Positions 10,501-20,505 of a stretch of 64,000 bases of DNA are shown piece by piece. The stretch is from the NCBI GenBank assembly GCA_963210315.1, contig OY723246.1:2170001-2234000 (forward strand), in the 5' to 3' direction. Source of the stretch: Rhynchopus euleeides. Taxonomy: Eukaryota; Euglenozoa; Diplonemea; Diplonemida; Diplonemidae. Under the pieces are notes generated by a model. It was not told the origin of the DNA, did no database searches, and saw only the letters and a list, made by a program, of their open reading frames with translations. The stretch's first letter is position 1. Each line of letters starts with the position of its first letter. The position numbers were made by a program, and so were the translations under genes.

Positions 10501-13500
10501 ATGAACGCGCGGCTCCCGGGGCTTGCTGTTGCCTTGTCCTGGGTGTTCTCATGCGCGTCCGCTTCGGTTATCCTCGACACCCACACCGCGGCGCCTTTCA
10601 GCGATCCGGACAGCACGATGTTCACGGCAGGTAGGGGGCGCGTCGCATTCTCCGACACCACTTGGTGGGAGATCCTGGACGTGACAGACCTGGGAAACAT
10701 CGTGCAGACGTACAACGACCCCCTCTCCAACCCCTACCTGGATGCTGCGCTGGTGTCGGGTCCCGGGATGGACTTCCTCCTTGCGACATACGTTGGGAAG
10801 TTTGGGCTGTACGGCATTCAGAACAGTGGGGTGAGTGCGTCGTCCGGCTGGTCTTCAAACCAAGTGATGTCGGCTGGGCCTCCTTCGTCGTGCGGCAACA
10901 TCGCGATGGGCGGGAACTTCCAGGTGGGTGTCGCGTTCCCCATCAACGACGTGCTGGTGTTGATATCTGCAATAAACTGGGATTCGTTGACTTTTGTCTC
11001 CCCGCAACCCCAGACAGACTGGTCGCGTTACGTCATCCCCGGCTCCTCTTCGTGTGACCCTGTTGCGGTGAGCGAAGACTATGTCGTCACGGGGAAAGCG
11101 TCCATCACCGCCTGGGTGCGTGACTTTGTTCAGCCGCATGGTGGGGGCGTGACTGGGTCACACTCTGCGACTGGCAGTGCGACCATCCGAGGCTACGCCT
11201 TGGTGGAGCCGAGTGACTGTGTGTCGGTAGGCACCTGTGGGTACTTCATAGATTCCTCCGGGATCAAGTCTTTCAGCATCAACGGGGGGATCGTGGTGTC
11301 GCCTGACTACCTCGACGGCGCCATCAAGTGGATGGAGGAGCCCGTGTCGATACACTCGTTTGGAAAGTACGTCGTCGTCTCGACAAAGCTGCTTGTGTAC
11401 TATTTTGAAGCCACACCCAGCCATATGGGCATGGGGTATCCAGGGCTGCTGTTGCACGATACCTACCGGCATGCGAGCGGGGGTGTTGGGATATCTGCGG
11501 CGGTGCAGGTGCAACTCGTGTCTTCCACAGACGTTCTTGTTATGCTGGGGCTGACAATCACGTCGGTGCGTATGTCCCTCAACGCCGCGCCCAGCCCCAA
11601 CGACCTGGGGTGCTACAAAGACCTGGACCCGTCCGCTGTCGCAGTGTCTGATGACGCCTTCGGCAGTGTCGAGCTCTGTGCGGAGTACTGCTATCTGCGT
11701 GCAGACGGTGGCCCGTTCGACTACTTCGGGCTGTGGCACGGCGGGAGGTGTGGGTGTGTGCACAGCTCTGCCGCCTTCGGGAACCACATCCCCGAGCTGT
11801 GCACGGAGCCCTGCTCGAAGGATGGGATGCAGGTTTGCGGGTCGGGCATGACGGTGCCCTTCGGTGTGTCGGTGTGGACCTTCCTGCCGGTGCCGCTTTT
11901 GTTTCCTGCGATCGAGTACGTCGGGTGCTACGTCGACTTGCCTGCCTTCCACGACCTCGATGACAAGGAGAGCGCGGGCATGCACACGTCGCCAACCGCC
12001 TGCCTGGGGTTCTGCTCCGGCAGTCTGTACTTCGGGCTGCAGCAGGGCGAGTGTTTCTGTGGGAACAGCTTCGGTGTGCATGGGCCAGCGAGCGATTGCT
12101 ACACGCCGTGTGCCTCTGATCCGTCGGTGACCTGTGGGGGGTTGAATCGCAATTCGATCTACAGGATTGTAGGTGCCTCGCTGGCTCCTCCAACAGCTCT
12201 GCCGCCAACAGCCGCACCCCCAACGCCCTCACCGCCGACACCGGCACCGCCGACGGCTTCACCGCCAACGCCTGCCCCACCAACACCTGTTCCGCCGACA
12301 TCTGCACCGCCAACACCTGCACCACCTACACCCGTTCCACCTACATCTGCACCACCAACCCCAGCGCCACCAACACCTGCGCCACTGACTTCCTCACCGC
12401 CAACATCCGCGCCACCTACACCTGCGCCGACGACGTCTTTACCGACATCTTCATCACCACCAACACCTGCACCACCGACGTCTATACCACCGACGTCTGC
12501 GCCACCAACACCTGCACCACCGACGTCTTCGCCACCGACAGCTGCGCCACCAACACCCGCACCACCGACGTCTCCAGCGCCACCGACACCAGCACCGCCG
12601 ACATCTTCGCCATCAACGCCTGCGCCACCGACATCTGCTCCACTCACGTCTTCACCATCAACGTCTGCGCCGCCGACATCTTCGCCACCGACGTCTGCGC
12701 CATCGACATCTGCGCCGCCAACACCTGCGCCGCTGACGTCCTCCCCATCAACTTCAGCACCGCAAACACCTGCACCGTCAACATCCGCGCCACCAACGTC
12801 TGCACCATCAACGTCCGCGCCACCGACACCGGCACCGCCGACGTCTTCACCATCAACGCCTGCGCCGTTGACGTCTTCACCGACATCTCCAGCGCCACCG
12901 ACACCTGCACCGCTGACGCCCTCACCTCTGACATCTTCACCATCAACGCCTGCGCCGTTGACGTCTTCACCGACATCTCCAGCGCCGCCGACACCTGCGC
13001 CACTGACACCCGCACCACCGACATCTGCACCGCCAACGTTTGCACCACTGACGACTTCACCATCAACTTCAGCACCGCCAACAGCCGCACCACCGACACC
13101 TGCACCACCGACTTTTTCGCCGCCAACATCTGCACCACTGACGTCTTTACCGCCGACACCTGCGCCACCAACGTCTGCACCACCGACATCTGCACCGCTG
13201 ACTCCTTTACCATCAACATCTTCGCCACCGACCCCTGCACCGCCGACTTCTTCCCCGCCGACATTTGCGCCACCGACCCCTGCACCACTGACGTTTTCCC
13301 CGCCAACATCTTCACCACCGACACCTGCACCGCCGACGTTTTCACCGCCAACGTTTGCACCACCAACACTTGCACCGCTGTCGCCTTCACCGCCAACACC
13401 TGCACCACCAACATCTGCGCCACCGACACCTTCACCACCGACATCTGCACCGCCGACGTCTTCACCGCCAACGTCAGCGCCACCAACACCTGCACCACCG

Positions 13501-13950
13501 ACTTCTTCGCCGCCAACATTTGCACCACCAACACCTGCACCACTGACGGCGACACCGCCAACGTCTGCACCCCCCACACCTGCACCGCCGACATCGTCAC
13601 CACCGACATCTGCGCCACCGACACCCGCACCTCCAACACCCGCTCCACTGACATACGTCCCTTCAACGCCTGCACCTCCCACCACACCTGCACCTCCAAC
13701 CGTCGCCCCTCCTACCTCCACACCGCTGCCCTCCACCCTCGCGCCCACCCCCATCCCCGTGCCCGACACAGACGCGCCCCCAACACGCACACCGGCCCTC
13801 GAACGCACCTCCTCACCGCCACGCCGCCACACGGCCACCCCCGACACGCCCGCACCCCCCCTGCCAACCCAAGCCCCTGACACGCTGACCCCGACCCACG
13901 CGCCGCCACCCACACACGCCCCGCGGTTCGCCACCGCCGCCCCGACGTAG
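10501..13950 (+). CDS. LVIVD/WSC ectodomain with Pro-Thr stalk; first part of a 7TM surface protein ending at an in-frame UAG
   Basis: The 1149-residue ORF has a signal peptide (LPGLAVALSWVFSCASA), a region of about 340 residues resembling LVIVD beta-propeller repeats (WWEILDVTDLG), and two WSC domains at about residues 366-460 and 471-555. The WSC domains show the usual Cys pattern (LGCYKD...CAEYC...CGC...CTEPC and VGCYVD...CLGFC...CFCG...CYTPC...CGG); WSC modules bind polysaccharide. After that come about 530 residues of APPTPAPPTS-type stalk, expected to be O-glycosylated and extended. The frame stops at UAG 13948-13950 but continues open, in the same frame, straight into the seven-helix domain at 14209-15726. 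Because a second gene (24097-26808) has ectodomain, stalk and related seven-helix domain in one ORF, I infer that the two halves belong together. Confidence 0.8.
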   Translation: MNARLPGLAVALSWVFSCASASVILDTHTAAPFSDPDSTMFTAGRGRVAFSDTTWWEILDVTDLGNIVQTYNDPLSNPYLDAALVSGPGMDFLLATYVGKFGLYGIQNSGVSASSGWSSNQVMSAGPPSSCGNIAMGGNFQVGVAFPINDVLVLISAINWDSLTFVSPQPQTDWSRYVIPGSSSCDPVAVSEDYVVTGKASITAWVRDFVQPHGGGVTGSHSATGSATIRGYALVEPSDCVSVGTCGYFIDSSGIKSFSINGGIVVSPDYLDGAIKWMEEPVSIHSFGKYVVVSTKLLVYYFEATPSHMGMGYPGLLLHDTYRHASGGVGISAAVQVQLVSSTDVLVMLGLTITSVRMSLNAAPSPNDLGCYKDLDPSAVAVSDDAFGSVELCAEYCYLRADGGPFDYFGLWHGGRCGCVHSSAAFGNHIPELCTEPCSKDGMQVCGSGMTVPFGVSVWTFLPVPLLFPAIEYVGCYVDLPAFHDLDDKESAGMHTSPTACLGFCSGSLYFGLQQGECFCGNSFGVHGPASDCYTPCASDPSVTCGGLNRNSIYRIVGASLAPPTALPPTAAPPTPSPPTPAPPTASPPTPAPPTPVPPTSAPPTPAPPTPVPPTSAPPTPAPPTPAPLTSSPPTSAPPTPAPTTSLPTSSSPPTPAPPTSIPPTSAPPTPAPPTSSPPTAAPPTPAPPTSPAPPTPAPPTSSPSTPAPPTSAPLTSSPSTSAPPTSSPPTSAPSTSAPPTPAPLTSSPSTSAPQTPAPSTSAPPTSAPSTSAPPTPAPPTSSPSTPAPLTSSPTSPAPPTPAPLTPSPLTSSPSTPAPLTSSPTSPAPPTPAPLTPAPPTSAPPTFAPLTTSPSTSAPPTAAPPTPAPPTFSPPTSAPLTSLPPTPAPPTSAPPTSAPLTPLPSTSSPPTPAPPTSSPPTFAPPTPAPLTFSPPTSSPPTPAPPTFSPPTFAPPTLAPLSPSPPTPAPPTSAPPTPSPPTSAPPTSSPPTSAPPTPAPPTSSPPTFAPPTPAPLTATPPTSAPPTPAPPTSSPPTSAPPTPAPPTPAPLTYVPSTPAPPTTPAPPTVAPPTSTPLPSTLAPTPIPVPDTDAPPTRTPALERTSSPPRRHTATPDTPAPPLPTQAPDTLTPTHAPPPTHAPRFATAAPT
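12180..13750 (+). repeat. 15-bp-based coding tandem repeat (Pro-Thr stalk)
   Basis: About 100 degenerate copies of a 15-bp unit such as CCACCGACATCTGCG encode (A/S)PPT(S/P) pentapeptides. On the opposite strand the same DNA gives a meaningless open frame. Length is likely variable between alleles. Confidence 0.9.
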
Positions 13951-14208
13951 GCGCCTCGGAACCCTGACAGGACGGACGCACCTCCTAACGCCACAGATGC
14001 GCCGGAAACCGCCGCCGTCGCAAAGGCGGTTCTGCTGACACCCGGCGCTGCCAAACAGAAGCAGAACGCGAAGGACCTCGGGGAGTTCTCAGGGCTCGCC
14101 ACCCTCGGGCTGACCCTGCTGGGGGGTGCCGGTGCCAGCGCTGCCCCTGGCAATCTGCTTATCATCAACGGCCTGGAGTGCACCGGCGAGGTTGACGACA
14201 TCGAGTCG

Positions 14209-15726
14209 ATGGACCGCCTCCTCCACCCTCTGGGCTTCCGCATCAACGACGTGCCCCGCGCAGGAGCTGTCGTCGGCAACACCGCACTGTGGATCGCCGT
14301 GGCTGTCGCCTTGACTTCTGCCGTCGCAGCCCTCCGCGCTCTGGGCATCGGGACTTACCGCAACCCTGAAGGCGCCACCCCGTGGCAGCGCTCCTCCGCC
14401 CTGCTGCGGTACCCATCCGTGCTCATCCCCGTCCCCATCCTGCTGTTTGCGGGCGTCGTGCAGTCCTCCTTCGACATCGTCTTCAACCTGCGGGAGACCT
14501 TCCTCGTCACCGCCATCGGAATATTCGGGCTCTCCGCCAGCATCGCGTTTGTCGCCCTCCTGTGGCACCTCTGCCCCGAACCCGAGGCACACCTCAAGAG
14601 CACAACCGGCAGGCCCAAGCTGCAGCGCATCTTCCTGGGGAAGGGCGACTGGGTGTCGCACTCCAAGGCCCCCCTCTATGTCGAACGGCACGGCATTGTC
14701 TTCGCCGTGCACAACCAGCTGCGGTGGGTCCGCGGGAGGTACTTTGCTCTGGAGCTGCTGCCGCTGTTCCCCATCGGGGCGCTGGTCAGCATCCGCAGCT
14801 CCGACTGGGGGGTGTGCGTCGCAAAGGCGTCGGCAATCGCCCTGCTGCTGCTGGCCTGCAGCTGGGTCGTGGTTGCAAAGGAGGTGTTCCAAGTCCCCTG
14901 CCTCACGGTGGTGGTCGTGGCGAGCAACCTCATGATGGTGGCGGGCGTCTCCCTCCACGGCGTCGCCTACCTCCTCCACGACATGCGCCACTGGACCATC
15001 GAGCTCGCTCAGTATGCCTTCACCCTCGCCATGGGTGCCTGCGTGCTGCGCGTTGTCTACCACCTCATCATCTTCATCCGCGACATCTGCATGGGATGTG
15101 ACCCGGAGTACGACCCGGACAGAGATGGCCACCCCATCGACCCCGAGCCTCCGGAGGCGGACGCCGTCGCAGAGATGATGGAGAAGAAGCCATCCCGCCT
15201 GATGAGGTCCAGCAGCGACGTGGAGACGTCTCTCCTCGATCACGAGCTAACCAGCCCAGTGTCGGTGTCGGCGGCGTCGGTGTTCTTCCCCCACCCGCAC
15301 TCGCTGCTGTCCGGCACACTCTCGCCTTCGTCGCCCCGCCGCGGGCGCTACGCATACCTGGACAGGCTGTCCTCCGGGGTGTCGTCTGACGAAAGCCCCC
15401 TCGGCATGACACGGAGCACGTCGCGGGTGGCATCTCCCCGAGGCAGGGGGTTGAGCGTGTCGACAGACCCGCTGTATGTGCGGCCGTCTCAGCAGGCGCC
15501 TCTGTTATCCGAAGAAGCGGTCAGCCCGAGCCGTCGGAGGGGCAAGGCGCACCTCCACATACCTCTACATACCCCAACAAGAAAACTCGAAATTCAAAAT
15601 GAAATGAACGGCCCGCCACTCACGGGAGGTTGCCTCCATCAGCTCCCTTCGGCTGCGGTTTTGCTGCCGAGTGTGCTGTGTGCGCATCATGCTCCAGGCA
15701 TTCCAACCTCCCTGCATGGCCCTTGA
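14209..15726 (+). CDS. Seven-helix membrane domain with cytoplasmic tail, in frame with the WSC gene
   Basis: The frame is open from codon 13951 onward; the first ATG is 14209, but that start would cut off the juxtamembrane Cys region (LECTGEVDD). Seven hydrophobic segments follow: about 14270-14340, 14415-14490, 14500-14565, 14740-14800, 14815-14890, 14900-14985 and 15005-15090. A loop motif IFLGKGDWV precedes helix 4. The remaining 200 residues are a Ser/Arg/Pro-rich tail with RRGR and SPRRGR patches, likely cytoplasmic. The motif LHPLG...VVGN before helix 1 and the LGxGxWV loop recur in the 24097-26808 protein. Most likely this is the C-terminal half of the gene starting at 10501, reached by UAG readthrough or by removal of a short intron; alternatively the UAG has killed the gene. 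Confidence 0.7.
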   Translation: MDRLLHPLGFRINDVPRAGAVVGNTALWIAVAVALTSAVAALRALGIGTYRNPEGATPWQRSSALLRYPSVLIPVPILLFAGVVQSSFDIVFNLRETFLVTAIGIFGLSASIAFVALLWHLCPEPEAHLKSTTGRPKLQRIFLGKGDWVSHSKAPLYVERHGIVFAVHNQLRWVRGRYFALELLPLFPIGALVSIRSSDWGVCVAKASAIALLLLACSWVVVAKEVFQVPCLTVVVVASNLMMVAGVSLHGVAYLLHDMRHWTIELAQYAFTLAMGACVLRVVYHLIIFIRDICMGCDPEYDPDRDGHPIDPEPPEADAVAEMMEKKPSRLMRSSSDVETSLLDHELTSPVSVSAASVFFPHPHSLLSGTLSPSSPRRGRYAYLDRLSSGVSSDESPLGMTRSTSRVASPRGRGLSVSTDPLYVRPSQQAPLLSEEAVSPSRRRGKAHLHIPLHTPTRKLEIQNEMNGPPLTGGCLHQLPSAAVLLPSVLCAHHAPGIPTSLHGP

Positions 15727-16128
15727 ACATCCGGCTCAATGAGCTTTCCTTATACTGGTGCCCCTGAAAACTGTCGAGGAACGTACATCAGAAATGTGAC
15801 TCGATAGCGAAGCTGAAATTGCAGAACCCCCTCTGCCCTGGCAAGCCCGAAGCGACGACTGTGTCAGGAGAACACGTTGTGGGGGAAGTGAGAAGAAACA
15901 GGGAGAAGAAGACGTAAAATTGGCCTTTTCAGGGGCACCATGTTTACGATTCCTTTTTACACCACACACCCGCACAGTATTAGCGTGAAGACCCCCCAGA
16001 TGCTGTTGGACACTATTGATATTTTGAGCGCACCAGAGCAAGTATGAAGCTAAATGTGGAGTCCAAGTCCCGATTCAGGATTGCACTTTTTTTCTCTTTG
16101 GGTTTTTATAGGGAGGGAATTTTTTTTT
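15727..16128. other. Intergenic, no gene seen
   Basis: Moderate base composition, no convincing reading frame or repeat. Confidence 0.3.
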
Positions 16129-17664
16129 GAGGAAACTTCATATTTGCCAGAAATTTCTTGGAAAATTCATATGTTGACAGGAACTTTTGGGTTTAACCAT
16201 ATGTTGACAGGAACTTCTGATTTTAACCATATTTTGGTAAAACACACCCCGTGTGGTAGAGAAAATACGGCAAGAGTCTCGGTGGGTCGGAAGAGCAGAT
16301 GGTTCCCGCAACAGCTCCCGGGGAGCGGCGGGTATTTCGCATAGGATGCCGGATGTGTGAACACGTTTGTGCGGTTTGCCCTGTGTTGTGTGAACATATG
16401 TGTATGTGTGTGTGTATGCTCCACCCAACCCGACACATTTTCTGTACTTCAGACAGGTAAGGTCACTCGACACGCGGGGGGGGGGTTTTTTGTGTGTGTT
16501 TTTTCTGCCAGCCGACATCACTAGCGCCAGCGAGAAAAAAAAAAGTGGTGGAAGCGATCAATGCAAAAATCATCTGAAAGGAAGACTCGAGAGACTGCTG
16601 CTGTATTTTGACAAAAAGTTGTGGATCTAACCATATGTTGACAAGAAGTTATGAATTTAACCATATTTTGACAGGAACTTCTGATTTTAACCATATGTTG
16701 ACAAAAAGTTCTGGGCTAATCATATGTTGACAAAAACTTCTCGTTTTAACCATATGTTAACAAAATCGGTTTTTCGGCTGGAGCCGCTTGACTGACATTC
16801 CGGGGTATCCAGATCGCTTTCCAGATCGGCACTTAGCTTCTCACAGAGTGTGCACTTCATCGCAGTTCCATGGGGCCTCATTCCCTTGGATTAAGATACC
16901 ACAAGGCCAGAGAACCGCACACCGTTAACACCGGCTAACCACTGATCATGGGCCTGTACGTGATAAATGCATGATGAAAGCCCCATAGCAAAGATGGTTA
17001 CCAACATCAAGCACTTCCGGCCCAGAAACTGAGCCAAAAGACCACTCCACCGAAGTGGTCACAGGTTTACCACGTGTACACGCAGCTACCGGGGTGCATC
17101 GGGCATGCGGCTTCTTCGAGGTGGATCGTTCTCTCCAGGTGGGTTCCGAACTCCACGGTTCTTTGAATCACAGGCACAGCAGCGTGAGTACTAATCGGCC
17201 GGACCCAGGTCCACAACAACACCCACAGCAATGCCATCAAGTGATTCCAGCTTCAGCCGACAGGTTCACATCAAAATGTGGATGAGAGGTTGGGGCTGGG
17301 GGTCCCGGCCTTTGCGAAGCGCCCTCCTCTTCATCAGCCACAGGTGTGGGTGCCCTGGGGTCGGGAATCCACCAAAAAGGGTGTTCCAGCTGGAAACCCA
17401 ATTTTGTTAACATATGGTGAAAACGAGACGTTTTTGTCAACATATGGTTAATCCATAACTTCTTGTCAACATATGGTTAGATGCAGAAGTTTTTGTCAAC
17501 ATATGGTTAAGTCCATAAGTTCGTGTCAACATATGAATTTTCAGGAAACTTTTTGTCAACATATGATTGAAACAAAAAGTTTTTGTCAACATATGGTTAA
17601 ACCCAAAACTTCCTGTCGACATATGAATTTTCCAATAAATTTCTGGCAAATATGAAGTTTCCTC
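16129..17664. mobile_element. Foldback element with CATATGTTGACA iterons
   Basis: The outer 75 nt of the left end (from GAGGAAACTTCATATTTGCC at 16129) are the reverse complement of the right end (finishing at 17664). Both arms consist of degenerate repeats carrying AACCATATGTTGACA, in direct order on the left (16165-16770) and inverted on the right (17403-17640). The 630-nt centre has no ORF I recognise. The left arm is interrupted by a solo YR-element unit at 16236-16609, so the foldback is older than that insertion. Confidence 0.75.
16236..16609 (+). mobile_element. Solo A-B (SIRE-like) unit of the element 1 family
   Basis: This 374-nt unit has half A directly fused to half B, matching 3810-4199 closely. 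It sits inside an iteron of the foldback element: the host sequence reads CATATTTT before it and GACAAAAAG after it, and the unit itself ends in TATTTT. So TATTTT flanks it on both sides, as expected when a recombinase joins a circle at a shared core. Confidence 0.8.
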
Positions 17665-18055
17665 TTTTTTTTTTGCACATAACACACCTGTGTGGTACGG
17701 GAAATGCTACGAGGAACGCGATGGACTCGGGACTGCTGCTGGCCTCTCTTGCTATGGTTTACTTATGTTTCGTGCTCCACCTGCTCCACCTCATTCTGCA
17801 CTTCAGATGATCCACTTCACGTGGGTTACGGGGTTTGGGACAACGATGATATGTTGTGTCCGACGACAAGGTAAGGTAAGCTCATCGAGGTACACCAAAC
17901 CGGAGTTGTCAAATCAAAAAAGACACACCGCCCGAGAGGCAATTGGTGTGACACAACAGCGATGACACAACCACTCTGCCCGAGGGGGCGCGTTTTTAGC
18001 GACCGAGACCTCCTCTCCTGACTGAGGGACACACGATCTGACCGTCCGAGAGACG

Positions 18056-18735
18056 CAGCATTCTACCCTGCCCGAGGGGCACCCACTCTCCTGACCGAGA
18101 GACACGCAGTCTTGCCCGAGGGGCACCTGGTTTCCTGACCGAGACAATATTCTGCCCGAGGGGCACTCACTCTCCCGACCGAGAGACACGCAGTTTTGCC
18201 CGAGGGGCACCTGTTCTCCTGACCGAGACAATATTCTGCCCGAGGGGCACCCACTCTCCCGACCGAGAGACGCAGCATCTCGCCCGAGGGGCACCTGTTC
18301 TCCTGACCGAGACAAAAATTTTGCCCGAGGGGCACCTACTCTCCCGACCGAGAGACACGCAGTCTTGCCCGAGGGGCACCTGTTCTCCTGACCGAGACAA
18401 TATTCTGCCCGAGGGGCATCCACTCTCCCGACCGAGAGACGCAGCATCTCGCCCGAGGGGCACCTGTTCTCCTGACCGAGACAATATTCTGCCCGAGGGG
18501 CACTCACTCTCCCGACCGAGAGACACGCAGTTTTGCCCGAGGGGCACCCGTTATCCTGACCGAGACAAAACTATGCCCGAGGGGCACCCACTCTCCCGAC
18601 CGAGAGACGCAGCATCTCGCCCGAGGGGCACCTGTTCTCCTGACCGAGACAAAAATTTTGCCCGAGGGGCACCCGCTCTCCCGACCGAGAGATACACAAT
18701 CTTGCCCGAGGGGCACCAAATCCCGACCGAGAAGA
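18056..18735. repeat. Tandem array, about 42-bp units
   Basis: Alternating subtypes centred on GCCCGAGGGGCACC and CTCTCCCGACCGAGAGAC form a higher-order period of about 85 bp. Frames across it are open in several phases only because of the repeat. It is mirrored at about 60553-61235 in the second copy. Confidence 0.85.
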
Positions 18736-19189
18736 CGACCCTCACACCATGCTCGTGTCAGGTCTCAAGAGGGCCGAAGCCGCGGTTGAGGACAACAACA
18801 CCCCCACGCACTGGTTCTAATAAATGACGGCGAGGTGCACGGGGGGATCAGCACGAAGGAGGGGCGCAAAAAGATGGGGATGATGACGCCGTGGTGTTCA
18901 AGGTGGTCCTCCGCCGCTTATGAACGTGACAGCGGGACAGCGCTGCGCCCGTGGCCGCAGCGGATTGAGGACATTCCCATCAGCCATCGAGACTATCACC
19001 GCGCCTCGCCGAAAACCTGCTTCACGCTTGATCGCGCTCAAGGTTTCCAAACGCATACTTCAGCTGGAGGTTCCGTCACAGAGGCGCTGACAAAGGCGGG
19101 ACCAAGAGCAACAGTCGGGTGCTGATAAATGGGTCGATACTGATGCAGCAAAGTGACGTCAGTGATATCCAACTCCTACTTTCCTGACC

Positions 19190-19930
19190 GAGACACGATC
19201 TTGCCGAGGAGCATCGGACCGAGACACCCACTTCTGCCTGAGGGGCACCTAGCCGAGACGCATTTTTCCTGCCCGAGGGGCAGCTCGCCGAGACATTACC
19301 TGCCTGAGGGGCACCTGGCCACGACATACCTACAGCTTACGCTTGCGGGGCACCCTGCCTGAGGAGCACCTGGCCAAGACATACATTTCCGCCTACGAGG
19401 CACCCTGCCCGAGGGGCACCTGGTCAAGACACACACTTCCGCCTACGGGGCACCCTGCCCGAGGGGCACCTGGCCAAGACAGACACCTCTGCCTACGAGG
19501 CACCCTGCCCGAGGGGCACCTGGCCAAGACATACACTTCCGCCTACGAGGCACCCTGCCCGAGGGGCACCTGGCCAAGACATACACTTCCGCCTACGAGG
19601 CACCCTGCCCGAGGGGCACCTGGCCAAGACATACACTTCCGCCTACGAGGCACCCTGCCCGAGGGGCACCTGGCCAAGACATACACTTCCGCCTACGAGG
19701 CACCCTGCCCGAGGGGCACCTGGTCAAGACATACATTTCCGCCTACGGGGCACCCTGCCTGAGGGGCATCTGGCCGCGACATACACTTCCGCCTACGGGG
19801 CACCCTGCCTGAGGGGCACCTGGCCAAGACGCACATTCATGCCCGAGGGACACCGGGCCGAGACATTACATTCCCTGCCTGAGGGACACCTGGCCGAGAC
19901 ACATTCCTGCCGAGGGGCACTCACTCCCGA
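19190..19930. repeat. Tandem array, 50-bp units
   Basis: At least ten units of exactly 50 bp run between 19380 and 19830, each containing CACCCTGCCCGAGGGGCACC and a TTCCGCCTACGAGG segment, decaying toward both ends. The GCCCGAGGGGCACC core is shared with the 42-bp array, so both probably arose from one ancestral unit. It is mirrored at about 59385-60105. Confidence 0.85.
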
Positions 19931-20111
19931 CCGCGAGACGCAGGATTTTGCCTGAGGGGCACCTCCTCTCCTGACCGAGACACAACCCCGCCCAGCACAG
20001 TGCCGAGGGGCATTTACGCTTTCGACTGGAATACCGAGCCTGACCCGGGGAGACACAATCGTGCCACAATCGTGAGGGGCATACTCTCTTGATTGAGAAA
20101 TACACCTTTTT

Positions 20112-20505
20112 GAACGATTTGAACGATTTTTGGCCGTGCTCGTCGCGTCCCCCGGTGAGGGGGGACGCTGTTTCGTGTTCTCCTTGCCGCACGGAGGCAT
20201 TGCCTTACGTCGCCTCTTCCTCTTTTCCTTTATGGGCGGGTTAGTCTGGCTCAGAGGGCGGGACCGTGCTGATATGCACAGTGACGACTCTCCCTTTTTT
20301 TTGTTGTGCCCGCCTCCTGCCGAGTCGTGGCTGCTGCCTCTCAGACTGGGGGCGGGCGGTCGCCGACGCTGACGCGCCTGGCGGCCCGTGGAAAGTGACG
20401 TGGGTCTGGGGGTGGGGGGGGGGGTGCTGGGGTGTCAGGCCGAAGCCCTTGACCGCTGTTGATTTTTGCAGGTTTCACGAGATGGTGACGAGAGTGGGGT
20501 TTTTT
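20112..20505 (-). mobile_element. 5'-truncated LINE 3' end inserted in copy 1 only
   Basis: This approximately 390-nt stretch is absent at the corresponding point of the second copy, where the sequence reads straight through a run of six T. Here it is bracketed by five T on the left and six T on the right, consistent with a short poly-T target duplication. The insert matches 40808-41170, the 3' untranslated end of the minus-strand LINE, up to the stop codon of that ORF. Confidence 0.8.

Noticed and set aside
12159..14348. 729-codon Gly/Val-rich open frame on the minus strand
   Set aside because: It is the complement of the Pro-Thr repeat; no domain, and composition follows the 15-bp unit.
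18063..18827. Arg/Gly-rich frames on both strands of the 42-bp array
   Set aside because: Repeat by-products; several frames are open at once.
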